From: Gammaproteobacteria bacterium | Lineage (GTDB): Bacteria; Pseudomonadota; Gammaproteobacteria; Chromatiales; Chromatiaceae | Assembly (NCBI GenBank): GCA_009908845.1 | Contig: JAAAOQ010000120.1 | Span: 1 to 43,415 of the forward strand | DNA: 43,415 nucleotides | Reading direction: 5' to 3' | In this document: piece by piece, positions 15,981 to 25,993 of the stretch | Layout: each line of letters begins with the position of its first letter | Numbering within the stretch: the stretch's first letter is position 1 | The notes under the pieces: model-generated | Databases searched by the model: none | Seen by the model: the letters and a program-made list of their open reading frames with translations, nothing else | Told to the model about the DNA's origin: nothing | Translations under genes and position numbers: made by a program

Positions 15981-17068
15981 AGGTGCTGCACGTCGAGGGC
16001 GGGGCGCACCTCTATGGTGGCGCCCAACAGGTGCTCTATCTATTGGAGGGGCTTTCCGCTCGCGGAGTCGAGAATCACCTCGCTTGCCGGCGCGGCTGCG
16101 ATCTCGCGCTGCGGGCAGAGCCATTCGCTCAGGTCCACGGGATGCCGATGGGCGGCGATCTGGACCTGGCGCTCATCCCCCGGCTCTATCGGCTGATTCG
16201 TCGGCTGCAGCCGGATCTCGTGCACCTGCACAGCCGGATCGGTGCTGATGTGATGGGCGGCATCGCGTCAAGGTTGGCGCGCGTACCCGTTCTCCATACT
16301 CGTAGGGTCGATAACCCTGAATCGCCCTGGCTGGTCGCGCTCAAGTATCGGCTGCACGACCGGGTGATTGCGATCTCCGAAGGGATCGCGCAGATACTGC
16401 GCGCGGAAGGGTTGCCATCGTCGAAGCTGCGGCTGGTGCGCAGTGCAGTCGATGCGGGACGATTCGCGCAGCCGTGCCGGCATGCGGCCATCTCCGATCG
16501 GCTCGGACTCCCCAGGGAAGCGGTCTTGATCGGCGTGGTCGCGCAGCTCATTGGGCGTAAGGGACACGCTGTGCTGCTGCAGGCGCTGCCGGCCCTATTG
16601 GCGGATCAGCCGCACCTTCAGGTCTTGTTTTTTGGGCAAGGGCCACTTAAGGAGCCGTTGAGACGTCAGATCGCCCAAACGGGACTCGCTGACCATGTCC
16701 GTCTAATTGGTTTCCGCGACGATCTGGCCGAGGTCTTCCCCTGCCTGCGTCTGCTGGTGCACCCGGCTTTGATGGAGGGGCTCGGGGTTTCTGTGCTGCA
16801 GGCGGCGGCGGCCGGAGTACCGGTGGTAGCGACCCGGGTTGGCGGCATACCAGAGGCCGTCGAGGATGGCGAAACCGGTCTTCTGGTGCCGCCTGGTGAT
16901 GCCGACTCGCTGCAGCGGGCGGTTCGCTTGATACTCGCCGATGAAAGGTTGGGACGGCAGTTCGGGCAAGCTGGCGCGGCCCGGGTGCGGCGCCTGTTCT
17001 CGATCGAGACGATGGTCGGTGGGAATCTGGGGGTCTATCGAGAGCTGGTCGGGGCGAGCCGGGCGTGA
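15977..17068 (+). CDS. GT4 family glycosyltransferase
   Basis: This is a 363-residue GT-B transferase. It begins MKVLHVEGGAHLYGGAQQVL, typical of the acceptor domain of LPS-core GT4 enzymes, and has HLHSRIGADVMGGIASRLA, then GVVAQLIGRKGHAVLLQALP, LLVHPALMEGLGVSVLQAAA and GVPVVATRVGGIPEAVEDG. The final group is the E-x7-E-like donor site. It overlaps both neighbours by 4 bases, so it is part of the same rightward operon as the ligase and GT9 gene. It is probably an LPS core or O-chain glycosyltransferase; donor unknown. Confidence 0.87.
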   Translation: MKVLHVEGGAHLYGGAQQVLYLLEGLSARGVENHLACRRGCDLALRAEPFAQVHGMPMGGDLDLALIPRLYRLIRRLQPDLVHLHSRIGADVMGGIASRLARVPVLHTRRVDNPESPWLVALKYRLHDRVIAISEGIAQILRAEGLPSSKLRLVRSAVDAGRFAQPCRHAAISDRLGLPREAVLIGVVAQLIGRKGHAVLLQALPALLADQPHLQVLFFGQGPLKEPLRRQIAQTGLADHVRLIGFRDDLAEVFPCLRLLVHPALMEGLGVSVLQAAAAGVPVVATRVGGIPEAVEDGETGLLVPPGDADSLQRAVRLILADERLGRQFGQAGAARVRRLFSIETMVGGNLGVYRELVGASRA

Positions 17069-18180
17069 ACGATTGGCGTCATCAGTCCTGGCCCTCCAGT
17101 CTCCAGTTGATCGGCAGCAAGGGGCTTGGTGGCGCTGAGCGCTGGTTTCAGCGCTTCTGCGCTGCGCTGGCCGAGGGCCATGTGCCGGCAACGGTCGGTA
17201 TTCGTCGTGGCAGCGGATTGGAGCGGGCATCCTCCGAGATCTCCGATGCAGACTTGCCTTGCCATAGACTGCCGTTCCGGACCGTTTGGGATCCGCTTTC
17301 GCGAGCTGCTGTGACGCGGCTAGTGGGTCGTGTCCAACCGCAGATCGTTCAAACCTATCTGGGTCGCGCAACCCGTTTGACCCAAAGGCCTCGCTTCGCG
17401 CGCTCATCGCCGGTGCACATCGCGCGTCTCGGCGGCTATTACGGGCTCGGGCCTTATCGGCACGCCGATGCCTGGATCGGGAACACACGCCAGTTGTGCG
17501 ATTGGATGGTCGCCCAAGGGCTGCCAGGGGCACGGGTGCATCAGATCTACAATTTCGTCGATCCGGTACCCGAGCTGACACCGAGCGACTGCGCGCGGCG
17601 ACGAGACGCGCTCGGCTTACGCAGTGACGAATGGGTGCTGGTTGCATTAGGACGCTTCGTACCAGTGAAGGGACATGCCTATCTGCTGGATGCGCTTGCT
17701 CATCTGCCGGTTGAGCTCAACGGTCGGCGCTGGCGGCTGCTGCTGCTCGGCGAGGGGCCGCTGGAGGTCGTGCTGAGGCGCCAGGCCGAGGCGAGTGGTA
17801 TCGCCGATCGCATCCTCTGGCTCGGCTGGTGGTCGGACCCCGATGCCTATGTGCAGCTGGCGGACTTGGTGGTGTTCCCGTCGCTCGAGCCAGAGACGCT
17901 CGGAAATGTGATCCTGGAGGCCTGGGCGAATGCCCGGCCGCTGGTGACGACGGCTTGTCGCGGGGCCCGCGAGATCACCCGTCATGGCGAAGACGCTTGG
18001 CGAGTCCCCTGCGCTGATTCGGTGGCCTTGGCACAAGGTATTGAGCAGGTATTGAACGATCCCGAGCTGGCGAATGCCTTCGCGCAGCGTGGCCGCGAGC
18101 GGGTCGAGCGCGACTTTTCTCGCGATGCGATCATGCAACAGTATTGGGCGCTCTATACCGATCTGGCCAATCATGGTTGA
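17065..18180 (+). CDS. GT4 family glycosyltransferase
   Basis: This is a 371-residue GT-B transferase starting at a GTG (VNDWRHQSW) that overlaps the previous stop (GTGA). QLIGSKGLGGAERWFQRFC is the acceptor-domain loop. The donor domain has LVALGRFVPVKGHAYLLDAL, LVVFPSLEPETLGNVILEAW and ARPLVTTACRGAREITRHG. It belongs to the LPS-like operon and probably extends the core. It is clearly different from the adjacent GT4 (15977-17068), so a different linkage is likely. Confidence 0.86.
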   Translation: MNDWRHQSWPSSLQLIGSKGLGGAERWFQRFCAALAEGHVPATVGIRRGSGLERASSEISDADLPCHRLPFRTVWDPLSRAAVTRLVGRVQPQIVQTYLGRATRLTQRPRFARSSPVHIARLGGYYGLGPYRHADAWIGNTRQLCDWMVAQGLPGARVHQIYNFVDPVPELTPSDCARRRDALGLRSDEWVLVALGRFVPVKGHAYLLDALAHLPVELNGRRWRLLLLGEGPLEVVLRRQAEASGIADRILWLGWWSDPDAYVQLADLVVFPSLEPETLGNVILEAWANARPLVTTACRGAREITRHGEDAWRVPCADSVALAQGIEQVLNDPELANAFAQRGRERVERDFSRDAIMQQYWALYTDLANHG

Positions 18181-19072
18181 CCACATTTCCCCCGTTCATA
18201 TGAGCCCTAAACCCCGCCTATCGATCCTGATGTATCACCAGATCGGGCGCTTCAAGGCGATGACGGCGCATCGGGCGAACTATTGCGATGCCGGCCGCTT
18301 TGCGCGGCAGATGCGTCTGCTCGCGGTCGGTGGTTTCAACGTCATCGGTCTCGAGCAAGCGCTTTCCGGGCTTTCCGGTGCCGAGTCCCTTCCGCCGCGC
18401 TCGGTATTGCTGACCTTCGATGACGCCTATGCCGGGTTTGTCGACGATGCGTTTCCTGTGCTCAAAGAACATGGGTTCCCGGCTACGGTCTATGCGATCA
18501 GCGGCTGGGTTGGCAAGCGGATGCAGTGGGCCGGCTCCGCTCCGGGGCGCGCCCGGCCGAGATTGATGACTGGGGCGCAGTTGCGTGAGATCCAGGCGGC
18601 GGGCATCACGGTTGGCTCGCATAGCCAGACCCATCGCCGATTGGCCGAGCTCGATACCGCCGAGCAGGCGCAGGAGCTGCGCGACAGCCGCAGCGAGCTT
18701 GAAGACCTGCTGGGTCAGCCGGTCGAGCATCTTTGCTATCCGTTCGGCAGCTTCGACCAGGACAGTGTGCGCTTGGCCGCGCAGGCAGGTTACCGCAGCG
18801 CGATGACCTGCCTGCGCGGCGCCGCGACTCGGCTCGACCATCCGTTGCTGCTGCCCCGCAAGGCGATCTCGTTCGGCGACAACCTCATCGGTTTTGGCTG
18901 GAAGCTGTTGGTCAAGCACCGCCCCAAACCGGGGCTCGCAGCTTGGCGTCGTTGGGCTGCCGATCTTCGACTGGAGCCAGCGCCGAACGAGGCAGGATTC
19001 GGTGCGTTGCATGAACGGCACGCGTCGAATGCTGCGGAGCCGACTCCTCAGGCGCGTGGAGCGCGAGTGTGA
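18173..19072 (+). CDS. Polysaccharide deacetylase (NodB-like)
   Basis: This 299-residue protein has a NodB-homology domain, which removes N- or O-acetyl groups from sugars using a metal ion. Motif 1 is LLTFDDAYAGF (the metal/catalytic Asp pair) and motif 2 is VGSHSQTHRRLAEL (the metal-binding His pair). PFGSFDQDSVRLAAQAGYRSA matches the later conserved part. The first ATG at 18173 overlaps the previous gene by 8 bases; a second ATG at 18200 (MSPKPRL) is just as possible. No signal peptide is seen, so a cytosolic or membrane-side action on a lipid-linked glycan is suggested. It sits between the GT4 genes and waaA. Confidence 0.84.
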   Translation: MVDHISPVHMSPKPRLSILMYHQIGRFKAMTAHRANYCDAGRFARQMRLLAVGGFNVIGLEQALSGLSGAESLPPRSVLLTFDDAYAGFVDDAFPVLKEHGFPATVYAISGWVGKRMQWAGSAPGRARPRLMTGAQLREIQAAGITVGSHSQTHRRLAELDTAEQAQELRDSRSELEDLLGQPVEHLCYPFGSFDQDSVRLAAQAGYRSAMTCLRGAATRLDHPLLLPRKAISFGDNLIGFGWKLLVKHRPKPGLAAWRRWAADLRLEPAPNEAGFGALHERHASNAAEPTPQARGARV

Positions 19073-19124
19073 GCAGCGGGAAGGCGTCGATCAGTACTCC
19101 AGGTCGAGTGAACCGGGTGCGCTG

Positions 19125-20471
19125 ATGATGTGGCGTTGGCTTTACGCACTGCTTTTGTGGCTGCTGCTGCCCGTCATGCTCGGGCGGCTGGTCTGGCGCG
19201 GGCTGCGAAATCGCGGTTATCTCGAGCGCTGGACCGAGCGCATTGGCTACTGGCCGCGGCCGTTGCGTTCGGCCGATGTCTGGATTCACGCGGTTTCGGT
19301 GGGCGAGGTCCAGGCGGTGCAGCCGCTGATCCGCGACCTGCTCGCGCGCAGCCCGGAGGTCGAGGTGCTCGTTACGACAACGACCCCGACCGGTGCACGC
19401 CGGCTGTGTGAGCTGTTCCCGGCGCGGGTGCAGCATGCGTTTACGCCCTACGATCTCGGTTGGATCATGCACCGGTTCTTGAGCCGGGTGCAGCCGCGGC
19501 TGGTGCTGGTCGTCGAGACCGAGATCTGGCCCACGATGCTCGCGGCCTGCCAGCGCCGGTCGATTCCGGTCATGCTCGCGAACGCACGCTTGTCTGAGCG
19601 CTCCGCGCGCGGTTATGCGCGACTCGGCGATTTCACTGCGGCGACCTTGCGCCGGTTTGCGGTGATCGCGGCACAGAGTCAGCCCGACGCCGACCGATTC
19701 ATTCGCCTCGGTGCGGATGCTGAGCGCGTCCAGATCACCGGGAGCATCAAGTTCGACCTGCAATTACCGGCCAGTCTCCGGAATCGCGCCGAGGTGCTGC
19801 GCCATGACTGGGGAGTCAACCGCCCGGTCTGGGTCGCAGCGAGCACGCACGAGGGCGAGGAGGAGGTGCTGATCGCGGTTCAACGCCGTTTGCAACGGCA
19901 CTTCGATGGGGTGCTGCTGATCCTGGTGCCGCGGCATCCGGAGCGTTTTGAGCGGGTCGCCGCCTTGCTGCGACGCGAAGGCGTCGCGATGGTGCGCCGC
20001 AGTGATGAGCGCGTCTGCGGCAACCGCTGCTCGGTCTACCTGGTGGACAGCATGGGTGAGTTGACGCTGTTCCTTGCGGCGGCGGATGCCGCCTTCATCG
20101 GCGGCAGCCTGGTCCCGGTCGGCGGCCATAATCTGCTCGAGGCGGCCGCATTGGCGGTACCCATTGCAGTCGGTCCGCACTGCTTCAACTTCGCCGAGAT
20201 CACGCGGCTCCTAGCGGCCGATGGCGGCGCGGTGCAGGTGGCCGATGCCGACGCATTGGCAGGATTACTCGAGCATTGGCTCGGCGATGCCGCCGAGCGA
20301 ACGCGGGTGGGCGAGCAGGCGTTCGGCTTCGTGCAGCGCAACCGCGGTGCGTTGGCGCGATTGCTCGCATTGGTCGATCAACAGCTCGAGGCCGGGGAGC
20401 AGGACGACGGGACGTCGCCGGCGGGTCCGCCCGCCGGCCGCGGGCTTGCACGCCAGAGTCGGGCCGGTTGA
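19125..20471 (+). CDS. waaA: 3-deoxy-D-manno-octulosonic acid (Kdo) transferase
   Basis: This is a 448-residue membrane-anchored GT-B enzyme that adds Kdo from CMP-Kdo to lipid IVA, an essential step of LPS inner-core synthesis. From the start MMWRWLYALLLW there is one N-terminal membrane helix, then RGYLERWTERIGYWP, which holds the acidic catalytic region. WIHAVSVGEVQAV, TTTTPTGARRL, VETEIWPTMLAACQRRSIP and ANARLSERSARGY are hallmark stretches. The donor side has SIKFDLQLP, AASTHEGEEE, LVPRHPERFERV and GGSLVPVGGHNLLEAA. A longer frame to 18894 overlaps the deacetylase and is unlikely. Its C-terminal tail is about 20 residues longer than usual and Gly/Pro/Arg-rich. Confidence 0.93.
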   Translation: MMWRWLYALLLWLLLPVMLGRLVWRGLRNRGYLERWTERIGYWPRPLRSADVWIHAVSVGEVQAVQPLIRDLLARSPEVEVLVTTTTPTGARRLCELFPARVQHAFTPYDLGWIMHRFLSRVQPRLVLVVETEIWPTMLAACQRRSIPVMLANARLSERSARGYARLGDFTAATLRRFAVIAAQSQPDADRFIRLGADAERVQITGSIKFDLQLPASLRNRAEVLRHDWGVNRPVWVAASTHEGEEEVLIAVQRRLQRHFDGVLLILVPRHPERFERVAALLRREGVAMVRRSDERVCGNRCSVYLVDSMGELTLFLAAADAAFIGGSLVPVGGHNLLEAAALAVPIAVGPHCFNFAEITRLLAADGGAVQVADADALAGLLEHWLGDAAERTRVGEQAFGFVQRNRGALARLLALVDQQLEAGEQDDGTSPAGPPAGRGLARQSRAG

Positions 20472-20488
20472 CCCGCTTCGGGCCGGGC

Positions 20489-21067
20489 CTACTTGAAGAG
20501 CTTGGAGACCTCGCGGAACTGCGCGTGCTGGGAATCCCCCAGCCATTCGAATGCGACCGATTCGGTGTTGGTGACATGGATGCCTGAATGCCGCATCCGC
20601 TCCAGCGCGTTGTCCCGCTTGTCCGGATGGCGCGAGCAGATGGCATCGGCGGCAACGAACACCTGATAGCCCCAGCGCTGTAGCCCCGACGCCGTCTGCA
20701 CGATGCAGATATGGGCCTCCATGCCGACTAGGACCACCTGCTTGCGTTTGGGCTCCTCGGTCAGTGCGCGCTCGAAGCCGGCGGCCGTGCAGCAAGAGAA
20801 GCAGGTCTTCTTGGTCGGCGCAGCGGTCTCGGGGAGCTGCTCGCGCACGGCGGGGATGGTCTCGCCGAGGCCCTGGGGGTACTGCTCGGTCGAGATGATC
20901 GGGATCTCGAGGATCTTTGCTGAGCTGATGAGCCGTTTGATGTTGGTGACTGTCCGTTCCAGCAGGTCATCGGGCATCGCGGCGGCCAGCCGCTCCTGTG
21001 CATCGATGATGAGCAGCTGCGCGAACGCACTCTGGCAGAGGGGCATCGGCGCCTGATGAATGCTCAT
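20489..21067 (-). CDS. Isochorismatase-family hydrolase (YcaC-like)
   Basis: This 192-residue cytosolic hydrolase of the isochorismatase/nicotinamidase fold shows the expected Asp (LLIIDAQERL, about residue 22), Lys (TKKTCFSC) and nucleophile Cys (GMEAHICIVQTA) in order. A GAGG ribosome site precedes the ATG at 21067. It is closest in layout to YcaC-type proteins, whose substrate is unsettled. It is convergent with waaA, with only 17 bases between stops. It is followed upstream by rhodanese and methyltransferase genes in the same direction, so a loose operon is possible. Confidence 0.85.
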   Translation of the reverse strand: MSIHQAPMPLCQSAFAQLLIIDAQERLAAAMPDDLLERTVTNIKRLISSAKILEIPIISTEQYPQGLGETIPAVREQLPETAAPTKKTCFSCCTAAGFERALTEEPKRKQVVLVGMEAHICIVQTASGLQRWGYQVFVAADAICSRHPDKRDNALERMRHSGIHVTNTESVAFEWLGDSQHAQFREVSKLFK

Positions 21068-21109
21068 GTCGCGATCCTCGTTTGTGGTGGGAGAGCACCC
21101 TGTGGGGGC

Positions 21110-21442
21110 TCAGTAGGTCGGCATCTTGGGGTCCACGTCGCTTGCCCAGGCCGCAATGCCGCCACGCAGGTTGATCACGCGTCCGAAGCCTTGTTGCTCG
21201 AGAAAGCGGGCGACTTGTTGCGAGCGGATGCCGTGGTGGCAGATGACGACTGTCGGGCGATTGGCCTGGAGCCGGCCGATCGTGGAAGGGACCTGACGCA
21301 TCGGCAGGAGCTCACTGCCGTCAATGCGGCAGATGGCATGCTCCCAGGGTTCGCGGACATCGAGCAGCAATGGCGGTTGCTCGTCGATGACGCCTTCCTC
21401 ATCGAGCAGCTGTTTCAGGGCTTGCGGGGTGATCTGTTCCAT
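21110..21442 (-). CDS. Rhodanese-like sulfurtransferase
   Basis: This is a 110-residue single rhodanese domain. It has LLLDVREPWEH, the CDC25/rhodanese first signature, and VVICHHGIRSQQVARFL, where the Cys is the persulfide-carrying residue of the six-residue active loop CHHGIR. NLRGGIAAWASDVDP is the typical C-terminal end. It is cytosolic with no signal peptide. It follows the PCMT-like gene by 24 bases. Such single-domain proteins carry sulfur or detoxify cyanide; the partner cannot be told. Confidence 0.88.
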   Translation of the reverse strand: MEQITPQALKQLLDEEGVIDEQPPLLLDVREPWEHAICRIDGSELLPMRQVPSTIGRLQANRPTVVICHHGIRSQQVARFLEQQGFGRVINLRGGIAAWASDVDPKMPTY

Positions 21443-21466
21443 CTTGCGCTTTGGACTCGGCGGTTA

Positions 21467-22129
21467 TCAGAACGCGAAGCGTTCCGGCAATGGTGCATTG
21501 CGAAGCATCGGAACACTGGTTTCGAACAGCCCTTGCTGGCGGAAATCGTTGCCGACTCGGGTAATCAGTTGCGCCTGCATCAGCGGTGCTTCGCCGACCA
21601 CGATGAATAGTCGTCCGCCGTCGGTGAGCAATCGCTTGAGGGCGGCAATGGGCTCGCTGGTGGGTACGGAGCCGGTGACAGCAATCGCGTCGAATGGGCC
21701 GCCATCAATCGGGCCTGCAAACGCATCGGCCGTGCGCACCTCCACCTGCGAGAGCCCCATTGCGCCGACCCGAGTCCGTGCACCCTCGGCCAAGGCGGGA
21801 TCGATCTCCAAGCTGACCACGAATTCGCCGAGGAGGGCGAGGCAAGCCGTGACATAACCGGTCCCAGTACCGATCTCCAGAACCATTTCGTCGGGCCGGA
21901 TCGCCAGTGCCTGCAACAATCGCCCGACCAGCTTCGGGGCCAGCATCTGCGCCTGTTCGCCGAGTGGGATCTCGACATCCGCATGGGCCAGACCCTTATA
22001 GGCGTCTGGAACGAATGCCTCTCGCGGCAGCTCGCGCATCACCGCCAGTACGCGTTCATCGAGGACGTCCCAAGGCCGCACCTGCTGCTCGATCATATTG
22101 AAACGCGCGCGTTCCATGGTGGACTGCAT
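21467..22129 (-). CDS. Protein-L-isoaspartate O-methyltransferase-like protein
   Basis: This 220-residue SAM-dependent methyltransferase is of the PCMT family, which repairs isoaspartyl residues in damaged proteins. MIEQQVRPWDVLDERVL and LPREAFVPDAYKGLAHADVEIPLG are the substrate-side motifs, and VLEIGTGTGYVTACLALL is SAM motif I. I chose the ATG at 22129 (MQSTMERARF) because TAGGAGA sits 8 bases before it. An upstream start at 22162 has no ribosome site. It is the divergent PCMT subtype that lacks the usual first helix sequence, so repair activity is likely but not sure. Confidence 0.84.
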   Translation of the reverse strand: MQSTMERARFNMIEQQVRPWDVLDERVLAVMRELPREAFVPDAYKGLAHADVEIPLGEQAQMLAPKLVGRLLQALAIRPDEMVLEIGTGTGYVTACLALLGEFVVSLEIDPALAEGARTRVGAMGLSQVEVRTADAFAGPIDGGPFDAIAVTGSVPTSEPIAALKRLLTDGGRLFIVVGEAPLMQAQLITRVGNDFRQQGLFETSVPMLRNAPLPERFAF

Positions 22130-22208
22130 ACGCTGATCTCCTACCCCAAAAACCACCGGCAAATGGTATGGATTTTGATTCGGGGTGGCAAGGTCGAAGG
22201 TTGAAGGA

Positions 22209-23333
22209 CTAGGTCAGGACGAGGTTGTCGCGATGGATCAACTCCTCATCGTCAATGTACCCGAGGATATGGACGAAGGCCGAGCTAGGCTGGCCCTTGA
22301 TTCGGTCGGTGTCCTGCACGTCATAATTGACCAGTCCACGGGCGATCTCGCGGCCTTGCTCGTCGACGCAGGCGACCACCTCGCCGCGCTTGAATTCCCC
22401 GCGCACAGCCTTGACACCGACCGCGAGCAGACTCCGGCCTTGCTCACGCAGCGCACGTGCAGCGCCGGCATCCAATATCAGGCGGCCGCTCACGCGCAGA
22501 TGTCCAGCCAGCCATTGTTTGCGCGCCGCCTGTGGTTCCTGGACGGGTCGTAGCAGGGTGCCGACCGCCTCGCCGCGGCCAATCCGGCCAAGGCTATCGG
22601 CGCTACGCCCAGCCGCAATGATGGTCGCGCAGCCCGAGCGGGCGGCCAGTCGTGCCGCGCGGACCTTGGTGACCATGCCACCGCTGCCAAGACCGTTATC
22701 GCTGCCGCCGGCGACCGCGTCGAGGCGGTTATCGTCGATGCGGGTCTCGGCGATCAGCCTTGCATTCGGTTGTTTGCGCGGGTCGGCGTCGAACAGGCCG
22801 TCCTGGTCGGTCAGCAGTACGAGCAGATCGGCCTCGATCAGGTTCGCCACCAGCGCGGCGAGGGTGTCGTTGTCGCCGAAACGGAGCTCGTCGGTCGCGA
22901 CCGTGTCGTTCTCGTTCACGACCGGGATGACGCCGAGGGAGAGCAGCGTGCGCAGCGTACTGCGCGCGTTCAGATAGCGCTCGCGACTGGCGAGGTCGTC
23001 GCGCGTCAACAGCACTTGGGCGGTATGCAGCCCGCGGCGCGCGAAGCAGGTCTCCCAGGCGCGGATCAGCCCCATCTGGCCGATCGCAGCGGCCGCCTGC
23101 AGCTCATGCAAGGCCCGTGGACGCCGGTGCCAGCCCATCCGAGCCATCCCTTGAGCAACCGCCCCGGACGAGACCAGCACGAGGTCGTGTCCGGCATGGC
23201 GCCATGCGGTGAGCTGGGCGACCCAGGGCTCGAGCACCTGGAGGTCGAGGCCGGCCCCGTCGCGGGTCAACAGTGCGCTGCCGATCTTGACGACCCAGCG
23301 GCGAGTAAACGGGATGCGTTCGCGGTGAAACAT
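22209..23333 (-). CDS. proB: Glutamate 5-kinase
   Basis: This 374-residue enzyme phosphorylates glutamate to gamma-glutamyl phosphate, the first step of proline synthesis. The N-terminal amino-acid kinase domain shows [47 protein letters not shown] and [13 protein letters not shown]. The C-terminal PUA domain is seen in [19 protein letters not shown] and IARGLVNY. The length is normal for ProB with PUA. It lies 40 bases after obgE in the same direction and closes the rplU-rpmA-obgE-proB block, a common gammaproteobacterial order. Confidence 0.95.
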   Translation of the reverse strand: MFHRERIPFTRRWVVKIGSALLTRDGAGLDLQVLEPWVAQLTAWRHAGHDLVLVSSGAVAQGMARMGWHRRPRALHELQAAAAIGQMGLIRAWETCFARRGLHTAQVLLTRDDLASRERYLNARSTLRTLLSLGVIPVVNENDTVATDELRFGDNDTLAALVANLIEADLLVLLTDQDGLFDADPRKQPNARLIAETRIDDNRLDAVAGGSDNGLGSGGMVTKVRAARLAARSGCATIIAAGRSADSLGRIGRGEAVGTLLRPVQEPQAARKQWLAGHLRVSGRLILDAGAARALREQGRSLLAVGVKAVRGEFKRGEVVACVDEQGREIARGLVNYDVQDTDRIKGQPSSAFVHILGYIDDEELIHRDNLVLT

Positions 23334-23373
23334 ACAGGCGAGACCGGCCGATGCGGCACAGGATCAGGAGGGC

Positions 23374-24501
<1,128 letters not shown>

Positions 24502-24675
24502 TCAAGGGATCGACGGGTCATGGGGGTGTCTTACGCCACTCGGGCGGGTCGGGCAGGAAGTGAGTGAAGGTCGATTCGATCCTTCTGCTGTCCCGGGTTG
24601 GCGGACTAGTATCCGGCCGGCGCTGGGCAGGCTGGCCGGTGCTGTTCCGGCTGCAGGCCGAGTCTGACCCGGTCT

Positions 24676-24963
24676 TCAGCCGGACGTCGCGGCGCTGCCG
24701 CCCGTCTCGCTCGGCTCGATGCTCACGAACTTCCGGTTGCGGGGCCCTTTGACCTCAAAGCGCACCACGCCGTCCTTGAGCGCGAACAAGGTGTGATCAC
24801 GTCCGCAGCCGACATGTTCGCCGCAATGGAAACGCGTTCCGCGCTGGCGGACGATGATGTTGCCGGCGCGCACGGTTTGACCGCCGAAGAGCTTGACGCC
24901 TAGCCGTTTGGATTCGGAATCGCGGCCGTTTCTCGAGCTGCCGCCTGCCTTCTTATGTGCCAT
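24676..24963 (-). CDS. rpmA: 50S ribosomal protein L27
   Basis: This is a 95-residue basic ribosomal protein starting [19 protein letters not shown], the hallmark of L27, whose N-terminal tail reaches the peptidyl transferase centre. [20 protein letters not shown] and [21 protein letters not shown] follow. The tail ends in an unusual Ser/Gly/Ala stretch ([10 protein letters not shown]), about ten residues beyond the usual end. It is 41 bases downstream of rplU. Confidence 0.97.
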   Translation of the reverse strand: MAHKKAGGSSRNGRDSESKRLGVKLFGGQTVRAGNIIVRQRGTRFHCGEHVGCGRDHTLFALKDGVVRFEVKGPRNRKFVSIEPSETGGSAATSG

Positions 24964-25004
24964 TTGAGTTCATCTCTCTTGTTGGGCGCATGCAGCCAAG
25001 GAGC

Positions 25005-25319
25005 TCAGCTTGCGCCGATGCCGGTGATCTTGAGCTGGGTGAAGGGCTGGCGATGGCCCTGTCGCTTCAAGTGATGCTTGCGCCGCTTGAATTTGATGAT
25101 ATTAACCTTGTCGTGCTTGCCGTGATTCGTGACCTCGGCCGTGACCTTGGCCCCTTCGACGTAAGGCTTACCAAGCTGCACGGAGTCGCCATCGGCGAGC
25201 ATCAGTACCCGGGGAATGTCCAAAGACGCTCCCTCGTCGACGTCGAGCTTCTCGACGGTCAAGAGGTCACCTTCAGCAACCCGGTATTGCTTACCGCCAG
25301 TTTCGATGATTGCGTACAT
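25005..25319 (-). CDS. rplU: 50S ribosomal protein L21
   Basis: This is a 104-residue ribosomal protein: [18 protein letters not shown] at the start and [23 protein letters not shown] at the end, which is the L21 signature. It is the first gene of the rplU-rpmA-obgE-proB block. The 674-bp gap upstream is unusually long and contains an inverted-repeat element. Confidence 0.97.
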   Translation of the reverse strand: MYAIIETGGKQYRVAEGDLLTVEKLDVDEGASLDIPRVLMLADGDSVQLGKPYVEGAKVTAEVTNHGKHDKVNIIKFKRRKHHLKRQGHRQPFTQLKITGIGAS

Positions 25320-25544
25320 GATTGTAGTTCGGGGTGCCTAACAGCCTAATAGTGAGATAACAACCGGTGCCAGCGTGCTCGGGTCGGCGGGATCAACCGG
25401 ACGGAGGCCCATCACGCTCAGTGCGGCCCTGCGGTTTTATCGCAACTGAGATGATGTATTTGACAGCGACGATGCGAGCTCACGCCCACAGCACAGCTCG
25501 GCGAGTCGATCATGCTGTCCCAGGGCTTGCAAAGCCCTAAATAT

Positions 25545-25629
25545 TAGGAAGCACTAACAGAATGCCCTCGACGGCCTAACCAAGCCGCAATCTGTGCGGG
25601 CTAGCCGGGCATTTTGATAGGGCCTCTAC
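25545..25629. repeat. MITE-like inverted-repeat element, copy 1
   Basis: This 85-bp element lies in the rplU-ispB gap. Its left end GAAGCACTAACAGAATGCCC matches the reverse complement of its right end, GAGGCCCTATCAAAATGCCC, at 16 of 20 positions. A second, diverged copy in the same orientation lies at 42147-42230. A small hairpin AGGGCTT/AAGCCCT (25522-25538) stands directly to its left. It is too short to encode a transposase. It may be a non-autonomous IS derivative. Confidence 0.55.
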
Positions 25630-25932
25630 CTAAGACTTACCCTAACGCTACAGTCGAGACCCTTCGCTCTAGGGGTGGGTCAGGCCGCCAAAAGCGTCGT
25701 CGTACGTCATGACCTGTTGCGGGATAAGCCTGTCGTCTCGCACTAAGCTCGGCTTGGACCCTATTCGCTCCTGTGTCCGCAGCGAACCGAGAAAGATTGC
25801 TCCAAGTCTGCCATCGAGAGCGACAGGCGACAGCGCTCAGGGCGCGCCTGCGCTCCTCGCAAGACCGTGCAGTATGCCTGATGGCGAGGCACTGGTCAAA
25901 GCCTTTGGGCGGCTCATTGGCTGCTGCGACGC

Positions 25933-25961
25933 TTGACACCGTTGAAGCTCGAACCTAGCAT
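25933..25961 (+). promoter_or_regulatory. Sigma70-like promoter of ispB
   Basis: A perfect -35 box TTGACA (25933-25938) and TAGCAT (25956-25961, 4 of 6) are spaced by exactly 17 bases. The expected start of transcription lies about 25 bases before the ispB ATG. It is the best promoter match seen in the window. Confidence 0.6.
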
Positions 25962-25993
25962 TCGCGGGCCTTATCAGCAGTAGACCCCACTAC

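Larger units (their letters stand above)
25320..25993. other. Long divergent intergenic region rplU / ispB
   Basis: The 674-bp gap has no convincing gene. A 100-codon minus-strand frame (25637-25939) lacks a recognisable fold or ribosome site. It holds the inverted-repeat element at 25545-25629 and the ispB promoter at 25933-25961. In the leftward direction a weak extended -10-like TGCGATAAA is present near 25440, which could serve rplU. Confidence 0.5.

Noticed and set aside
18218..19021. 267-codon minus-strand frame over the deacetylase
   Set aside because: The plus strand has both NodB motifs; this frame has none.
25637..25939. 100-codon minus-strand frame in the rplU-ispB gap
   Set aside because: No ribosome site, no recognisable motif and Arg/Ala/Ser bias as in random GC-rich frames; it also crosses the ispB promoter.
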